From Paenibacillus sp. PCH8 (GTDB taxonomy: Bacteria > Bacillota > Bacilli > Paenibacillales > Paenibacillaceae), in contig NZ_PKQK01000004.1 of assembly GCF_002968835.1 (NCBI RefSeq), forward strand, positions 186,001 through 250,000: a stretch of 64,000 nucleotides of DNA. The letters run 5' to 3'. The notes under the pieces were generated by a model. It was not told the origin of the DNA. It was given only the letters and a program-made list of their open reading frames with translations, and searched no databases. Shown in pieces: positions 36,350 to 45,516 of the stretch (the stretch's first letter is position 1; every line of letters starts with the position of its first letter). Made by a program: the position numbers and the translations under genes.

Positions 36350-37048
36350 TTATTCGTAGATATTATGACCTGCTATTTCACGCAAACCCGCCCGATTCTT
36401 GACCATAATTAATCCTTGATGTCGTTCAATCAATTCGTCTGCACATAGTTTCTGAATGACCCGGTTCAGATGTCGGTAACTGGTGCCAATCAGATTCGCT
36501 ATGTCGGTCAGATTGAACGCGTCCAGCTCTTCGTGAACCACGTTGCCCGCTTCTTCGGTTGAAATGGAGAGCAGGTAGCTGGCGAGTCGAACTTCCACGG
36601 GGTACATCAGATTAAAGTTGGAAAAGTTTGAGTCAATGTAGAACTTATGTGAGATGATTTTGAGCAAAAATTGCAGTAAAGGTGCATAATCGCTGGCAAG
36701 TTCAGCAAGCCATTGATAATGAATACGAAGCATCACGACAGGCGACACAGCCTGGACCGTATTAATAATGTTACTTTCACGGACATACTCTATGTCGCCC
36801 ACGACTTCAAGCGGTGTCTTGAAACAGAGAACCAGCGTTTTGTCTTGAGCGGAGGTGGTGAAAATCTTGATTTTGCCTTCGACCAGTACGTATAAGTATT
36901 CGGAAGCTTCGCCTTCACGGCAGATCAATTCACACTTATCGAAGTGGCATAACGTCATATGGGGACGTATGGATTCGTGAAATACCGTTTCGAGTTGATA
37001 ATGCTTCAGATAGTTTATTAATTGCTGCTCATTATGGATTTCCTGCAC
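36350..37048 (-). CDS. Crp/Fnr family transcriptional regulator
   Basis: About 233 residues. A cyclic-nucleotide-type sensor domain (LICREGEASEYLYVLVEGKIKIFTTSAQDKTLVLCFKTPLEVVGDIEYV) is followed by a dimer helix and a winged helix (NLTDIANLIGTSYRHLNRVIQKLCADELIERHQGLIMV). It lacks the Cys cluster of Fnr, so redox sensing by iron-sulfur is unlikely. GTG 37048 has the best site (GGAGGTG); the frame is open to TTG 37093, which abuts the upstream gene's stop. It is set between two YdcZ transporters, so its ligand may be their substrate. Confidence 0.85.
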   Translation of the reverse strand: MQEIHNEQQLINYLKHYQLETVFHESIRPHMTLCHFDKCELICREGEASEYLYVLVEGKIKIFTTSAQDKTLVLCFKTPLEVVGDIEYVRESNIINTVQAVSPVVMLRIHYQWLAELASDYAPLLQFLLKIISHKFYIDSNFSNFNLMYPVEVRLASYLLSISTEEAGNVVHEELDAFNLTDIANLIGTSYRHLNRVIQKLCADELIERHQGLIMVKNRAGLREIAGHNIYE

Positions 37049-37093
37049 GCTGTTGTTCACCTCCGACCTTATATTTTCGTATACGTCTAACAA

Positions 37094-37519
37094 CTACAGT
37101 TTCATAATGATTACACCAGTAACCATTAAGGCAATGCCCAGAAATTGCGGCAGTTTCATCTTCTGCTTCACTACACCAAACCAACCGTTACTATCGACCA
37201 GAAAAGTCAGGAATAGCTGGGCAATCAACAGTGCAGAGATCGTGAACGTAACTCCAATCTGCTGGATAGCTGTCACTTCACTGAAAATAATTACAGCACC
37301 AAAAGCACCACCGGCCAGGTACATAGGTTTCACTTGTTTGAGTCCCTGAAGGTTGGTGTCACGAACGAATATCAGGATCAGTGCTGCTAATATGAATCCC
37401 GTCAGTTGTGTAATGGTAGCCGCCTGCCATGTGCCCATGTCCGTACTGATCCGGGTATTGGCCACCCCTTGCAGGGTGATACAGGCTCCACCTAGTAATG
37501 CGAAAATAATTCCTCTCAT
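37094..37519 (-). CDS. YdcZ-type (DUF606) small DMT membrane protein, first copy
   Basis: A 141-residue protein with five hydrophobic helices: ALLGGACITLQGVANTRISTDMGTWQAATITQLTGFILAALIL, LAGGAFGAVIIFSEVTAIQQIGVTFTISALLIAQLFLTFLVDSNGWF and the last helix FLGIALMVTGVIIMKL. It pairs with the copy at 35848, with which it shares the SNGW/SMGW turn. It heads a minus-strand operon with the Crp/Fnr gene. AAGGAG precedes the ATG. Confidence 0.85.
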   Translation of the reverse strand: MRGIIFALLGGACITLQGVANTRISTDMGTWQAATITQLTGFILAALILIFVRDTNLQGLKQVKPMYLAGGAFGAVIIFSEVTAIQQIGVTFTISALLIAQLFLTFLVDSNGWFGVVKQKMKLPQFLGIALMVTGVIIMKL

Positions 37520-37839
37520 GCGGGTTCGCTCCTTATTGAATCACTTCGACTTCTATTTAATGATAAATGGGCCCTGAACGCCAAGGACAAATGTCCTCAG
37601 CTCTGAAGTCACAGCATTTAGAGTACAATAAAGAACTTTGAAAATCCAGAAGGGTTAGCTGTAAGTTGTGGCTCTCTTGTCTATCTGAAGTAGGATGGTA
37701 CGACGTAACTCATTTTCTATGTAATGGTCACCTGTGTAATCGACTAATATTAAGGAACTTATAATTTAATGTCGTTACTTGTGTAACTCGTCCAATATAC
37801 GATAAATAGAGTGTCCTCAGTTCGTTAACTATTCAATAA
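37520..37839 (-). promoter_or_regulatory. 320-bp gene-free region with a dyad before the YdcZ operon
   Basis: No gene is seen. AGGACA and TGTCCT (37584-37597) form a dyad separated by AA, 65 bases before the first YdcZ start. On the minus strand TTGTCC in it could serve as a -35, with TATCAT 19 bp later. It is a candidate site for the Crp/Fnr protein of the operon, though it differs from the TGTGA-N6-TCACA site of Crp. The remainder is uninformative. Confidence 0.4.
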
Positions 37840-38637
37840 TCACAGTACCGTATACACAGGCCGCTCATCGGCAAAGTGAACATTCAATTCCGAAAATCGT
37901 TCTCTCAACCTGTCTGCCAAAAGCTTCATGCCCGAAGCCTCACTTTCGGCATGTCCCATCATGATTAGCGCCATCGACTTACCTTGCTGCACGGCATCCC
38001 GAACATATTCCGGGGTCTCCCATTCGAATCCTTCTCCAGCAATGATCAGATCCAGCTGTTCGTTCTGAATCAGAGGAATGGTCACATTACCATTACCGCG
38101 AAATCCAACCAGTACTGCCGCGCGTCTACATTCCATTTCAGGTCTGCCTGCAACACGTACGTAATCAAGTCCCAACGTGTTCTTCACGTGGTTTGCAACA
38201 GCTTCAACGGTGTGACCCTCAGGAAAAGAAATAATACTTGCCTCGGATAATCGTTGCTCCACACAAGAGGACCACCCTAATGCCTGAATCAACCCTTCAG
38301 TAATGCCATCCGGTTGAAACCGGTGGATGATATCATGACATCGAAATATGGAAATGCCTGCTTCATCAATTAACTTCTTTTTGTGGATATAGACCGGGTC
38401 TGTACCGAGCCAATCCGTATGGCTATGATGATTGTAGAATGGAGACTCATGCGCAATGATCAGGTTGGCACCATGTTGTATCGCTTGTTCAATGACATGT
38501 TGTGTTGGCATAAAAGCAACGATAATTCCTGTGACCGTCTGATGAAGTGTGCCCGTAATGAGCTGATCCACAGTGTTTTCCGGCAGTTCTACGGTATCGG
38601 TAAGATGAAATACAATGTCTTGGACAGTGAGATTCAT
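37840..38637 (-). CDS. Nif3-like dinuclear metal centre protein
   Basis: A 265-residue protein of the Nif3/YqfO/DUF34 family, which forms hexameric rings with two metal ions per subunit. The metal motifs are GANLIIAHESPFYNHH and SIFRCHDIIHRFQPDG, with LDLIIAGEGFEWETPEY and ALIMMGHAESEASGM at the C-terminal site. Unlike YqfO it lacks the inserted PII-like domain, and lacks the canonical GTP cyclohydrolase I activity. The cellular role is not established. RBS TTGGAGG. Confidence 0.85.
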   Translation of the reverse strand: MNLTVQDIVFHLTDTVELPENTVDQLITGTLHQTVTGIIVAFMPTQHVIEQAIQHGANLIIAHESPFYNHHSHTDWLGTDPVYIHKKKLIDEAGISIFRCHDIIHRFQPDGITEGLIQALGWSSCVEQRLSEASIISFPEGHTVEAVANHVKNTLGLDYVRVAGRPEMECRRAAVLVGFRGNGNVTIPLIQNEQLDLIIAGEGFEWETPEYVRDAVQQGKSMALIMMGHAESEASGMKLLADRLRERFSELNVHFADERPVYTVL

Positions 38638-39033
38638 AGGGATTCATGCCTCCAATGAAAGGATATAACATTAGTGTACCATGTTGAAATCTGAAATACA
38701 GATGTAAGCCATGAAAACTCAATTTCGAGGATAACCAGCAATGAAAATACGTTTGTTCTGAAAGTCTGGTGAGTGTCGAAGCCAAAACAGACGTATCATA
38801 CCGTTTTCCAGACAGTTAAGATAACAACGCAGGAAACTATTCGTGGTGTCTGGATGTTGGATTCATATAGTTTTCTCAAACAAGAATAAGTATACTTACA
38901 TAGAGTCTTTGTCTGGATTAAATGGAACGGAATACAACCCAAAGCAGGTTCTGTTTCAAAATATACTGAGATTTCAGTTGAGGATAAGCATTCATGTGCA
39001 CCAACAGAACTGATTAAGAAAGGGGAGGACTAC
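38638..39033 (+). other. 396-bp gene-free region before the heme oxygenase gene
   Basis: No gene is credible. The word GTCTGG occurs three times (about 38763, 38849 and 38911) at irregular spacing. TTGTCT with TACAAC 18 bp later (38910-38939) is a possible promoter for the heme oxygenase. The ribosome site AAAGGGGAGGACTAC immediately before ATG 39034 is strong. Nothing else stands out. Confidence 0.35.
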
Positions 39034-39630
39034 ATGACAGCAACGAATATTATGGAACGTCTGAAGAGTGAGACTGCTCATTATCATAGACAAGTAGAAC
39101 AGAACCCGTATGCGAAAGCCATTATGAATCAAACGGTGACGTTAGAAGAATATAGAACCTATTTGGAGAAATTCTATGGATTTCTGAAGCCCTTGGAAGA
39201 TCAGGCGGTACAACAGCCTTTTTGGGAAAGTACAGGTCTGGATATCGAGATCAGAGGCAAGGCTGGATTACTGGAGAAGGATCTGCACAATCTGGGTGCA
39301 ACACAAGAAGAGATTGATCAGCTTCCACGCTGTGAAGAGTTGCCTGATATTTCGACACCTGCACGTCTGTTCGGATACCTGTATGTTATCGAGGGGTCTA
39401 CAAACGGTGGACAGATCATGACCAAACGCCTGTCGCAGTTCCTGCCCATTGAAGCTGATCGTGGTCTGGAATATTTCAATGCCTACGGCTCGGAGACCCG
39501 AACCCGGTGGAGCGAGTTTATGGTATTGCTGCAACAGAGCATCACTTCGTCAGAGGATCATGATCCTATGGTGCACAGCGCATCAGAGACATTCCGACTG
39601 CTTGATCAGTGGATCAATACGGAGAAATAG
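39034..39630 (+). CDS. bphO: Biliverdin-producing heme oxygenase (BphO-like)
   Basis: A 198-residue heme oxygenase that opens heme to biliverdin, iron and CO. The proximal ligand H18 lies in SETAHYHRQVE (the HxxxE spacing of BphO proteins). The distal helix is YLYVIEGSTNGGQIMTKRL, like the LYVLEGSxLGG of bacterial members. In many bacteria the gene sits before a bacteriophytochrome that uses biliverdin as chromophore. Here only fragments of such a photoreceptor remain downstream, so the enzyme may now serve iron recovery only. Confidence 0.9.
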   Translation: MTATNIMERLKSETAHYHRQVEQNPYAKAIMNQTVTLEEYRTYLEKFYGFLKPLEDQAVQQPFWESTGLDIEIRGKAGLLEKDLHNLGATQEEIDQLPRCEELPDISTPARLFGYLYVIEGSTNGGQIMTKRLSQFLPIEADRGLEYFNAYGSETRTRWSEFMVLLQQSITSSEDHDPMVHSASETFRLLDQWINTEK

Positions 39631-39635
39631 GAAGG

Positions 39636-40080
39636 GGTTTATTCAACCTCATGGCGTGCTCCTGGCGATCAATACCAGTTCTGCGCCAATCATTGTTCAA
39701 TGCAGTCAAAATACGGAGGATCATCTGGGTATGCCTTTGGAATATCTGATTGGCGAAGAATATGTAAGCAAGCGGTTAGACATGGATGATTTCCGTTCTT
39801 ATAATGCAGCATACGGCCTTCAGGGAGGCACATTCAGCTAAAAATGAAGAGCACCACTTCTGCATATGCAGTCGAACTGGCGGAAGAGATCAGACAACAC
39901 GTTCTGGCTCTCCAGATTCAGCGAGAATTATTGGGTTCAAGTGGAGTCGTCACCGTTAGTGTCGGAGGTGCAGTTATGAAGCCGGATGAGCGTTCGAATG
40001 CTTCCGATCTGATTGAAAAATCCAGTCGCGCATTGGCTCAAGCCAAGAGTGAAGGGAAGAATCGGGCGATTGTCGACTGA
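39636..40080 (+). pseudogene. Remnant of a bacteriophytochrome-diguanylate cyclase with large internal deletions
   Basis: Directly after the heme oxygenase stop a frame without start reads GFIQPHGVLLAINTSS and NTEDHLGMPLEYLIGEE, the PAS domain beginning of bacterial phytochromes (GxIQPHGxLL). The frame then goes straight into LDMDDFRSYNAAYGLQGG, the early part of a GGDEF domain, and stops at 39841. In another frame 39844-40080 reads ELAEEIRQHVLALQI, GVVTVSVGGAV and ALAQAKSEGKNRAIVD, the GGDEF C-terminal half. Missing are the N-terminal chromophore region, the rest of PAS, GAF and PHY, and the GGDEF signature. At least three deletions are needed. The product cannot sense light or make c-di-GMP. 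Confidence 0.8.
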
Positions 40081-40109
40081 TTAAGCCTGTGTTAATTAAA
40101 TCATTATCA

Positions 40110-40140
40110 GAAGAAGAGGGCAGAGATGCCTTCTTTTTTT
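40110..40140 (+). terminator. Terminator after the phytochrome remnant
   Basis: AAGAAGAGGGCA and TGCCTTCTTTTTTT pair around GAGA, with one bulged base. It closes the bphO transcript. Confidence 0.7.
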
Positions 40141-40213
40141 GTATCGTGTTATAATGATCTCCATGGATACACTTGTTCGTATTCTGTCTTAGAAGAGGGT
40201 GAAACAACGTTAT

Positions 40214-41776
40214 ATGAAAGACGATTCAAGACAGTTGGAATTTATGGAGATGGATCTGAGTGAAGAACCTGCAACAGCAGCTGTTCCGGTTCCTGATCGT
40301 TCAACATTGGTGCAAGGCGCGTATGATGTGGCGCAGCATCGGGGAGGCATATTGTCCTCGGAGAGACGTTTTGTTGAAGAAGCGAGTCGTTTGGCAGAGG
40401 TAGAGGGAGAGATATCCCCGTGGGTTCCCTTCATGAGTTACTGGCCAACGTATGGTGTGATGAACGAAGCCCAGCGCAAATGGTATATGTATTGGAGGAC
40501 GGAAGTACGTCAGGAAAAATACCCGGATACCGATCTGTCTTATCTATTCATTCATATCTATGAGTTACTTAACGGCATTGGCTGGTCCAATTCCCGGGAT
40601 GGCTATGAACAATTGAAACGTTTATGGATGAACTATCGAGAACGACTTCCTCAACTGAATATATACATGCAAGAATGGATGGTCGATTACGTACTGGTTC
40701 ATTCGTTGCAGATGTCATTATCCGAGGTCATGGATCTTTCGGGTGGCTATTTGCCAGCAGAGATGCTGGATATGGAGTTACAGCGCATGTTACAGGATAA
40801 GGTGTCGGATATCTCTTTAAATATGTGGCAGAGATATTATGATTACGATATCACACTTAGCAAATTTTACAGAGATGGCGGTAAAGAAGTAATGGAGCAG
40901 TACATTCCACGGGTGATGCCCTTGGTTCATTCGTATTTGGAGCGTACGCGACAAGCTGGATTAATGCCGGTGTTGGGACCAAGCGATGAACGTACAATGG
41001 AACGCGTGTTGTTTCGAAAAGGGGTGTATGATGATTCGATCTATGGGAGGTCGGTATCGTTCAAGTATATGCCCATTGGTGAGCATACCGATTTTGTGCA
41101 GATGGTCACCCGGATCTATCGGTGTACTGAGAATAAATGGCGTGAACTGCTCGGCTTCAGGGGCCGACTGCGCGGACAGACTCTTGAACCGGAACTTGCG
41201 AATCTGATTGAACGTTATCTGGATATAGCCTTTGCGAATGCTCAGGCGGAGGCTGTGGAACAACCAGTGATTCGTATTGATACAGAGAAGCTTGCATCGT
41301 TACAGCGGGAAAGTGAGTATGTGCGAATGGCGCTTACGACAGAGGATAATCACACTGCTGAAGACAGGGACCAAGACGTAAACCACATAACGAGTGCAAC
41401 TAATCTGATGGATACACCGGTAACAGCAACAGAAGAAACATCTCTTGCAAGAGAAACCCAAAACATTGCGACATCTGGAATGTCAGTAGAGATGTTCGCC
41501 TTGCAATGGGACGAGTCTGCCGCAACAGATCTGGATGAAGAGTGGTTGCTTTTTGCGGAAGGGCTATCCCCTCCGCATGTGCAGGCCATTTACGCCCTGA
41601 TTGGTGAGAATCCAGATATGGAGCTCATGCGTGTGGCTGAACATTATGGAACGATGCCTGCGCATGTGCTCGATGAAATTAATGATGTAGCTATGGAAAC
41701 AATCGGTGACCTGATAATCGATGGTGATCGGATCGTTTCTGATTATATAGATGTGTTCGAACATGTGAAGAGGTGA
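40214..41776 (+). CDS. sngA: TerB-N/TerB-C domain protein, Shango defence component A
   Basis: A protein of about 520 residues whose N-terminal two-thirds is TerB_N-like: PWVPFMSYWPTYGVMNEAQRKWYMYWRTEVRQEKYPDTDLSYLFIHIYELLN. An internal low-complexity linker (about residues 360-430, rich in T, E and D) leads to a TerB_C end (EEWLLFAEGLSPPHVQAIYALIGE with IGDLIIDGDRIVSDYIDVF). As I recall, the Shango anti-phage system is a TerB-domain protein, an ATPase and a DEAD/DEAH helicase in this order, which fits the next two genes exactly. GTG 40199 lies in the ribosome site AGAAGAGGG, so ATG 40214 is used. The next gene begins 6 bases after the stop. Confidence 0.8.
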   Translation: MKDDSRQLEFMEMDLSEEPATAAVPVPDRSTLVQGAYDVAQHRGGILSSERRFVEEASRLAEVEGEISPWVPFMSYWPTYGVMNEAQRKWYMYWRTEVRQEKYPDTDLSYLFIHIYELLNGIGWSNSRDGYEQLKRLWMNYRERLPQLNIYMQEWMVDYVLVHSLQMSLSEVMDLSGGYLPAEMLDMELQRMLQDKVSDISLNMWQRYYDYDITLSKFYRDGGKEVMEQYIPRVMPLVHSYLERTRQAGLMPVLGPSDERTMERVLFRKGVYDDSIYGRSVSFKYMPIGEHTDFVQMVTRIYRCTENKWRELLGFRGRLRGQTLEPELANLIERYLDIAFANAQAEAVEQPVIRIDTEKLASLQRESEYVRMALTTEDNHTAEDRDQDVNHITSATNLMDTPVTATEETSLARETQNIATSGMSVEMFALQWDESAATDLDEEWLLFAEGLSPPHVQAIYALIGENPDMELMRVAEHYGTMPAHVLDEINDVAMETIGDLIIDGDRIVSDYIDVFEHVKR

Positions 41777-41782
41777 TGGGCA

Positions 41783-43126
41783 ATGACAGAACTTAAAATA
41801 CCCAAGCGACTGACCACCGCTCTTGTGAATTCATTGACGGCAGGGGTTGTTCCCCGAATCGGTTTGGAGCAGATTGCGGTTGGTCGTAAGTCTGAAGTGG
41901 AAGCGATCTTGCGGGATATGGACAATATTGCCGAAGGTGGTGCAGCATTCAAACTTATTACTGGCCGTTACGGCAGTGGTAAAAGCTTTCTTTTGCAGAT
42001 GATTCGTAACTATGCGATGGATCGGAATTTCGTTGTGGCCGATGCGGATCTGTCACCAGAGCGCAGGCTTGTCGGCACTAAAGGCCAGGGGCTTGCGACA
42101 TATCGCGAACTGATGATCCGTCTATCCACACGTACACGACCGGATGGAGGCGCATTGGAGCCCATTTTGCAAAAATGGATCGCAGGTCTGCAACAATCAA
42201 CAATGCAGAGTCAGAACTTGCGCCCGGATGATCCGGCGTTGCCGCTGGAGGTGGAGAAGCAGATCTATGCGGTGACGGCTGAGATGCAGAATCTGGTTCA
42301 CGGCTTTGATTTTGCCAAGGTGCTGGCTTCGTACTGGAACGGGTACAAGCTGGCGGATGACGATCGTAAACAGGCAGCACTTCGTTGGCTTCGGGGAGAA
42401 TATGCAACCAAAACGGAAGCGAAAAAAGAACTCGCTGTCGGGGTTATTATTGACGATGACAACTGGTATGACTACTTCAAATTGTGGTCTGAATTTACAG
42501 CGCGCATAGGCTATAAAGGACTGCTTTTGTTCATTGATGAAGCGGTGAATCTGTACAAAATTACAAACAGTGTCTCCCGCCAAAGCAACTACGAAAAATT
42601 GCTGACCATGTTCAATGATACGATGCAGGGCAAGGCGGAGCACCTGGGCATATTTGTGGGCGGTACGCCGCAATTTGTGGAGGATGAACGGCGCGGGTTA
42701 TACAGCTATGAAGCCCTCCGCTCCAGACTTATTGATGGTCGTTATGCAGCCAAAGAGTATGCGAATTATACGGGCCCGATCCTGAAGCTGGCGATGTTAT
42801 CACATGAAGAGATTCTGATTCTGCTCCAGAAGCTGCGACAGATTCATGCCCTGCATTTTGGATACAGTGCAGGTCTGACGGATGAACAATTGGTTGATTT
42901 TATGCAAACGGCGGTGAACCGACTGGGTGCGGATGAATTGTTGACGACGCGGGAAGTGGTCAGGGACTTTATGGATGTACTGCATACGCTCCACCAGAAT
43001 CCCCAAGTAACCTACACTCAATTACTCGGCGAGCGGGCTATCAAATCTCAGGAAACGGGGAAAGGAACAGAACCCTCCGCAGGTACGGATGATCTAGACG
43101 ATTTTCTGGCGGAGTTTGAATTATGA
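41783..43126 (+). CDS. sngB: P-loop ATPase (DUF2791, BrxC/BrxD-like), Shango defence component B
   Basis: A 447-residue AAA-type ATPase. It begins with ALVNSLTAGVVPRIGLEQIAVGR, the DUF2791 start also seen in BREX ATPases, then Walker A GRYGSGKSF (residues 61-69) and Walker B LLLFIDEAVNL (248-258), and a sensor-like VGGTPQFVEDERRGLYSYEALRSRL. The C-terminal DDLDDFLAEFEL is acidic. The stop shares ATGA with the helicase start, so the two are translationally coupled. ATPases of this class load or drive a partner on nucleic acid; in this operon it would assist the helicase. Confidence 0.88.
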   Translation: MTELKIPKRLTTALVNSLTAGVVPRIGLEQIAVGRKSEVEAILRDMDNIAEGGAAFKLITGRYGSGKSFLLQMIRNYAMDRNFVVADADLSPERRLVGTKGQGLATYRELMIRLSTRTRPDGGALEPILQKWIAGLQQSTMQSQNLRPDDPALPLEVEKQIYAVTAEMQNLVHGFDFAKVLASYWNGYKLADDDRKQAALRWLRGEYATKTEAKKELAVGVIIDDDNWYDYFKLWSEFTARIGYKGLLLFIDEAVNLYKITNSVSRQSNYEKLLTMFNDTMQGKAEHLGIFVGGTPQFVEDERRGLYSYEALRSRLIDGRYAAKEYANYTGPILKLAMLSHEEILILLQKLRQIHALHFGYSAGLTDEQLVDFMQTAVNRLGADELLTTREVVRDFMDVLHTLHQNPQVTYTQLLGERAIKSQETGKGTEPSAGTDDLDDFLAEFEL

Positions 43127-45351
43127 GTGAGAATCCGTTTTACCGGCTGGCACCATTTGTCCAGGAATTTATTTATAAAAAAAGATGGGAGTCGCTTCGG
43201 CCTGCCCAGATTGAGGCCTGTAATATCTGCTTTCATACTTCGCATCATATGCTGATTGCGGCAGGCACGGCCTCCGGCAAGACGGAGGCGGCTTTTTTTC
43301 CTGCATTGACCGAGCTGCATGAACGGCCTTCCAAGTCGGTTGGCATTTTGTATATAGGGCCTTTGAAGGCTCTGATCAACGACCAATTCGAACGTCTCAA
43401 GGATCTTTTGTCCGAAGGAAATATTCCAGTTTGGCACTGGCACGGGGACGTACCTCAAGCGGAGAAGACAAAACTGATGAAGAATCCGTCCGGAGTGCTT
43501 CAGATTACGCCAGAATCGCTGGAAGGTCTGCTTATGAATCGACCGAATGCGATCCCGGCGCTGTTTCATGATCTGCGGTATGTCATCATCGATGAGGTAC
43601 ATGCTTTCATGGGGGCGGACAGAGGCATTCAGGTACTGAGCGAATTGGCCCGTATAGAGCGTATGGCTGGTTGTACGCCGCGTAGGGTTGGCCTATCGGC
43701 TACGCTTAGTGACTATGATGCGGCTACAGCCTGGCTTGCTGCTGGAACGCAGCAGCATGTGGATGTGGTTTCTTCTCCTGGTGGTCGCAAGCTGCGACTG
43801 CGGGTGGAACATTTTTCTTTTCCGGATGCACAGGACGAAGAACAGGCGGAACTGCTTCATAACGCGCGCAAAGCCTACTATGATTTCATCTATGAGAGTA
43901 CCCATCGCAAAAAAGCGTTGATCTTCACGAACAGCCGTACCGATGCCGAAGTCACTATTCTTGAGATGCGGCGGGTCGCTGCTCGCAGACAGGAACGTGA
44001 TGTGTTCCATGTGCATCATGGGAGCATCTCAGCCATGTTAAGGGAAGAGACCGAAGCTGCTCTTCGAACTGGATCGGGGCCAGCCGTTGCTGCGGCGACG
44101 GTCACACTCGAACTGGGTATCGATCTGGGTGAGTTGGAGCGTGTAGTTCAGCTCGGTGCACCGTATAGTGCATCCAGCTTTGTACAACGTCTGGGACGTT
44201 CGGGGCGACGGGAGGACATGGCATCGGAGATGCTTTTTGTCTGCCCGGAGGAAGAGGATGAAGAGGCGCAGTTACCTGCACGAATGCCTTGGACGTTGAT
44301 GCGGGCAATTGCTGTGATTGAATTGTATGTCAAGACCAAGTGGGTCGAGCCGCTCGAAGCCCGGAAGATGCCCATTGGTGTACTTTATCATCAGACGATG
44401 AGTATGCTGAAGAGCATGGGAGAGGCGGAGCCGAAAGAACTTGCGGAAGCGATTCTGTCGCTGGCCCCATTCGCATTGATCAGACCTGATCAATATCAGG
44501 CTTTCCTGAATTATCTTATTGAGACGGATCATCTTCAATGGACAGAGGAGCGAACACTGATCATTGGACTGACGGGTGAGAAAATCGTGAATAATTATCG
44601 CTTCTACGCGGTGTTCAAGGACGATGAGGAACATAAAGTGCTGAACGGCTCCGAAGAAATTGGTTCCATTACAACGGTACCCCCACCGGGCTATTGCTTC
44701 TCGCTCGCAGGTAAACTGTGGAAAGTGGAAGAGGTCGATCACAAGCACAAAGCTGTATATGTGAAGTCCGCCAAGGGTAAAGTGGATACGTTATGGCTTG
44801 GCGCGGGTGGAGACATTCATACGACGGTAGTACAGAAAATGCGTGAAGTATTATCCGAATCGGTGATCTATCCTTACCTGTCTCCACAAGCGGTTAATCG
44901 TCTGGAACGAGCACGTCGCCTCGCACGCGAGAGCGGATTGCTGAAGCAGGTTGTCATTCCGGCGGGCGGAGATTCCATGTATGTGCTTCCCTGGGTAGGA
45001 AGCAAGTCATTCCGTACATTAGAGAGACTTATGAAGCATAACTTGTCCGGTAAGCTTGCTTTGCGCTCGGTTGTACCCATGGAGCCGTATTATTTTGTCG
45101 TATCCGGCAAGGTTGATGAACGGACTTTGTTGGCCGAGATCATGAGTGAGTGTCGAACGGCAGAGGACGCATCTGCGTTACTTGCGGAAGACGAAGCACC
45201 TTATCTCGGCAAGTATGATGAATTCGTGGCACCACCTTTGATTCGTGAGGCATTTGCCGTGGATGGACTGGACTTGGATGGACTAAAAGCAGGTTTGCAG
45301 CAAACACTGGAATGGGACTCCGCGAATTTCGCCCATGAACCAAAGGAATAA
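43123..45351 (+). CDS. sngC: Lhr-like DEAD/DEAH helicase, Shango defence component C
   Basis: A 742-residue superfamily 2 helicase. Motif I AAGTASGKTEAA (46-57), motif II DEVH (157-160, IIDEVHAFMG), motif III GLSATLSD and motif VI QRLGRSGR (in FVQRLGRSGRREDMASEML) are intact, and LELGIDLGELERV is the Lhr/BrxHI motif V. The C-terminal third is a typical Lhr-type wing/beta region ending in a variable tail. Its neighbour ATPase and TerB protein make it part of the Shango module. No methylase or nuclease is next to it, which separates it from BREX and DISARM. Confidence 0.9.
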   Translation: MSENPFYRLAPFVQEFIYKKRWESLRPAQIEACNICFHTSHHMLIAAGTASGKTEAAFFPALTELHERPSKSVGILYIGPLKALINDQFERLKDLLSEGNIPVWHWHGDVPQAEKTKLMKNPSGVLQITPESLEGLLMNRPNAIPALFHDLRYVIIDEVHAFMGADRGIQVLSELARIERMAGCTPRRVGLSATLSDYDAATAWLAAGTQQHVDVVSSPGGRKLRLRVEHFSFPDAQDEEQAELLHNARKAYYDFIYESTHRKKALIFTNSRTDAEVTILEMRRVAARRQERDVFHVHHGSISAMLREETEAALRTGSGPAVAAATVTLELGIDLGELERVVQLGAPYSASSFVQRLGRSGRREDMASEMLFVCPEEEDEEAQLPARMPWTLMRAIAVIELYVKTKWVEPLEARKMPIGVLYHQTMSMLKSMGEAEPKELAEAILSLAPFALIRPDQYQAFLNYLIETDHLQWTEERTLIIGLTGEKIVNNYRFYAVFKDDEEHKVLNGSEEIGSITTVPPPGYCFSLAGKLWKVEEVDHKHKAVYVKSAKGKVDTLWLGAGGDIHTTVVQKMREVLSESVIYPYLSPQAVNRLERARRLARESGLLKQVVIPAGGDSMYVLPWVGSKSFRTLERLMKHNLSGKLALRSVVPMEPYYFVVSGKVDERTLLAEIMSECRTAEDASALLAEDEAPYLGKYDEFVAPPLIREAFAVDGLDLDGLKAGLQQTLEWDSANFAHEPKE

Positions 45352-45516
45352 AGGTAATCTGGGGATAAAAGCGATCGGAAGATCGTACTGCAATCATAGT
45401 GACCCGATGTAATATTCCTAATTTAAATTAAAATAGTGCATAGGGTTGACAGCTTCTCACCTCCCATGTAATATATGAAAAGTCGTCACACACGGAAAAC
45501 ACCAAATTGCATATAT

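Noticed and set aside
41783..45351. BREX or DISARM locus
   Set aside because: ATPase and helicase resemble BrxD/BrxHI, but no pglX/pglZ, methylase or DISARM gene is present; TerB partner fits Shango better.
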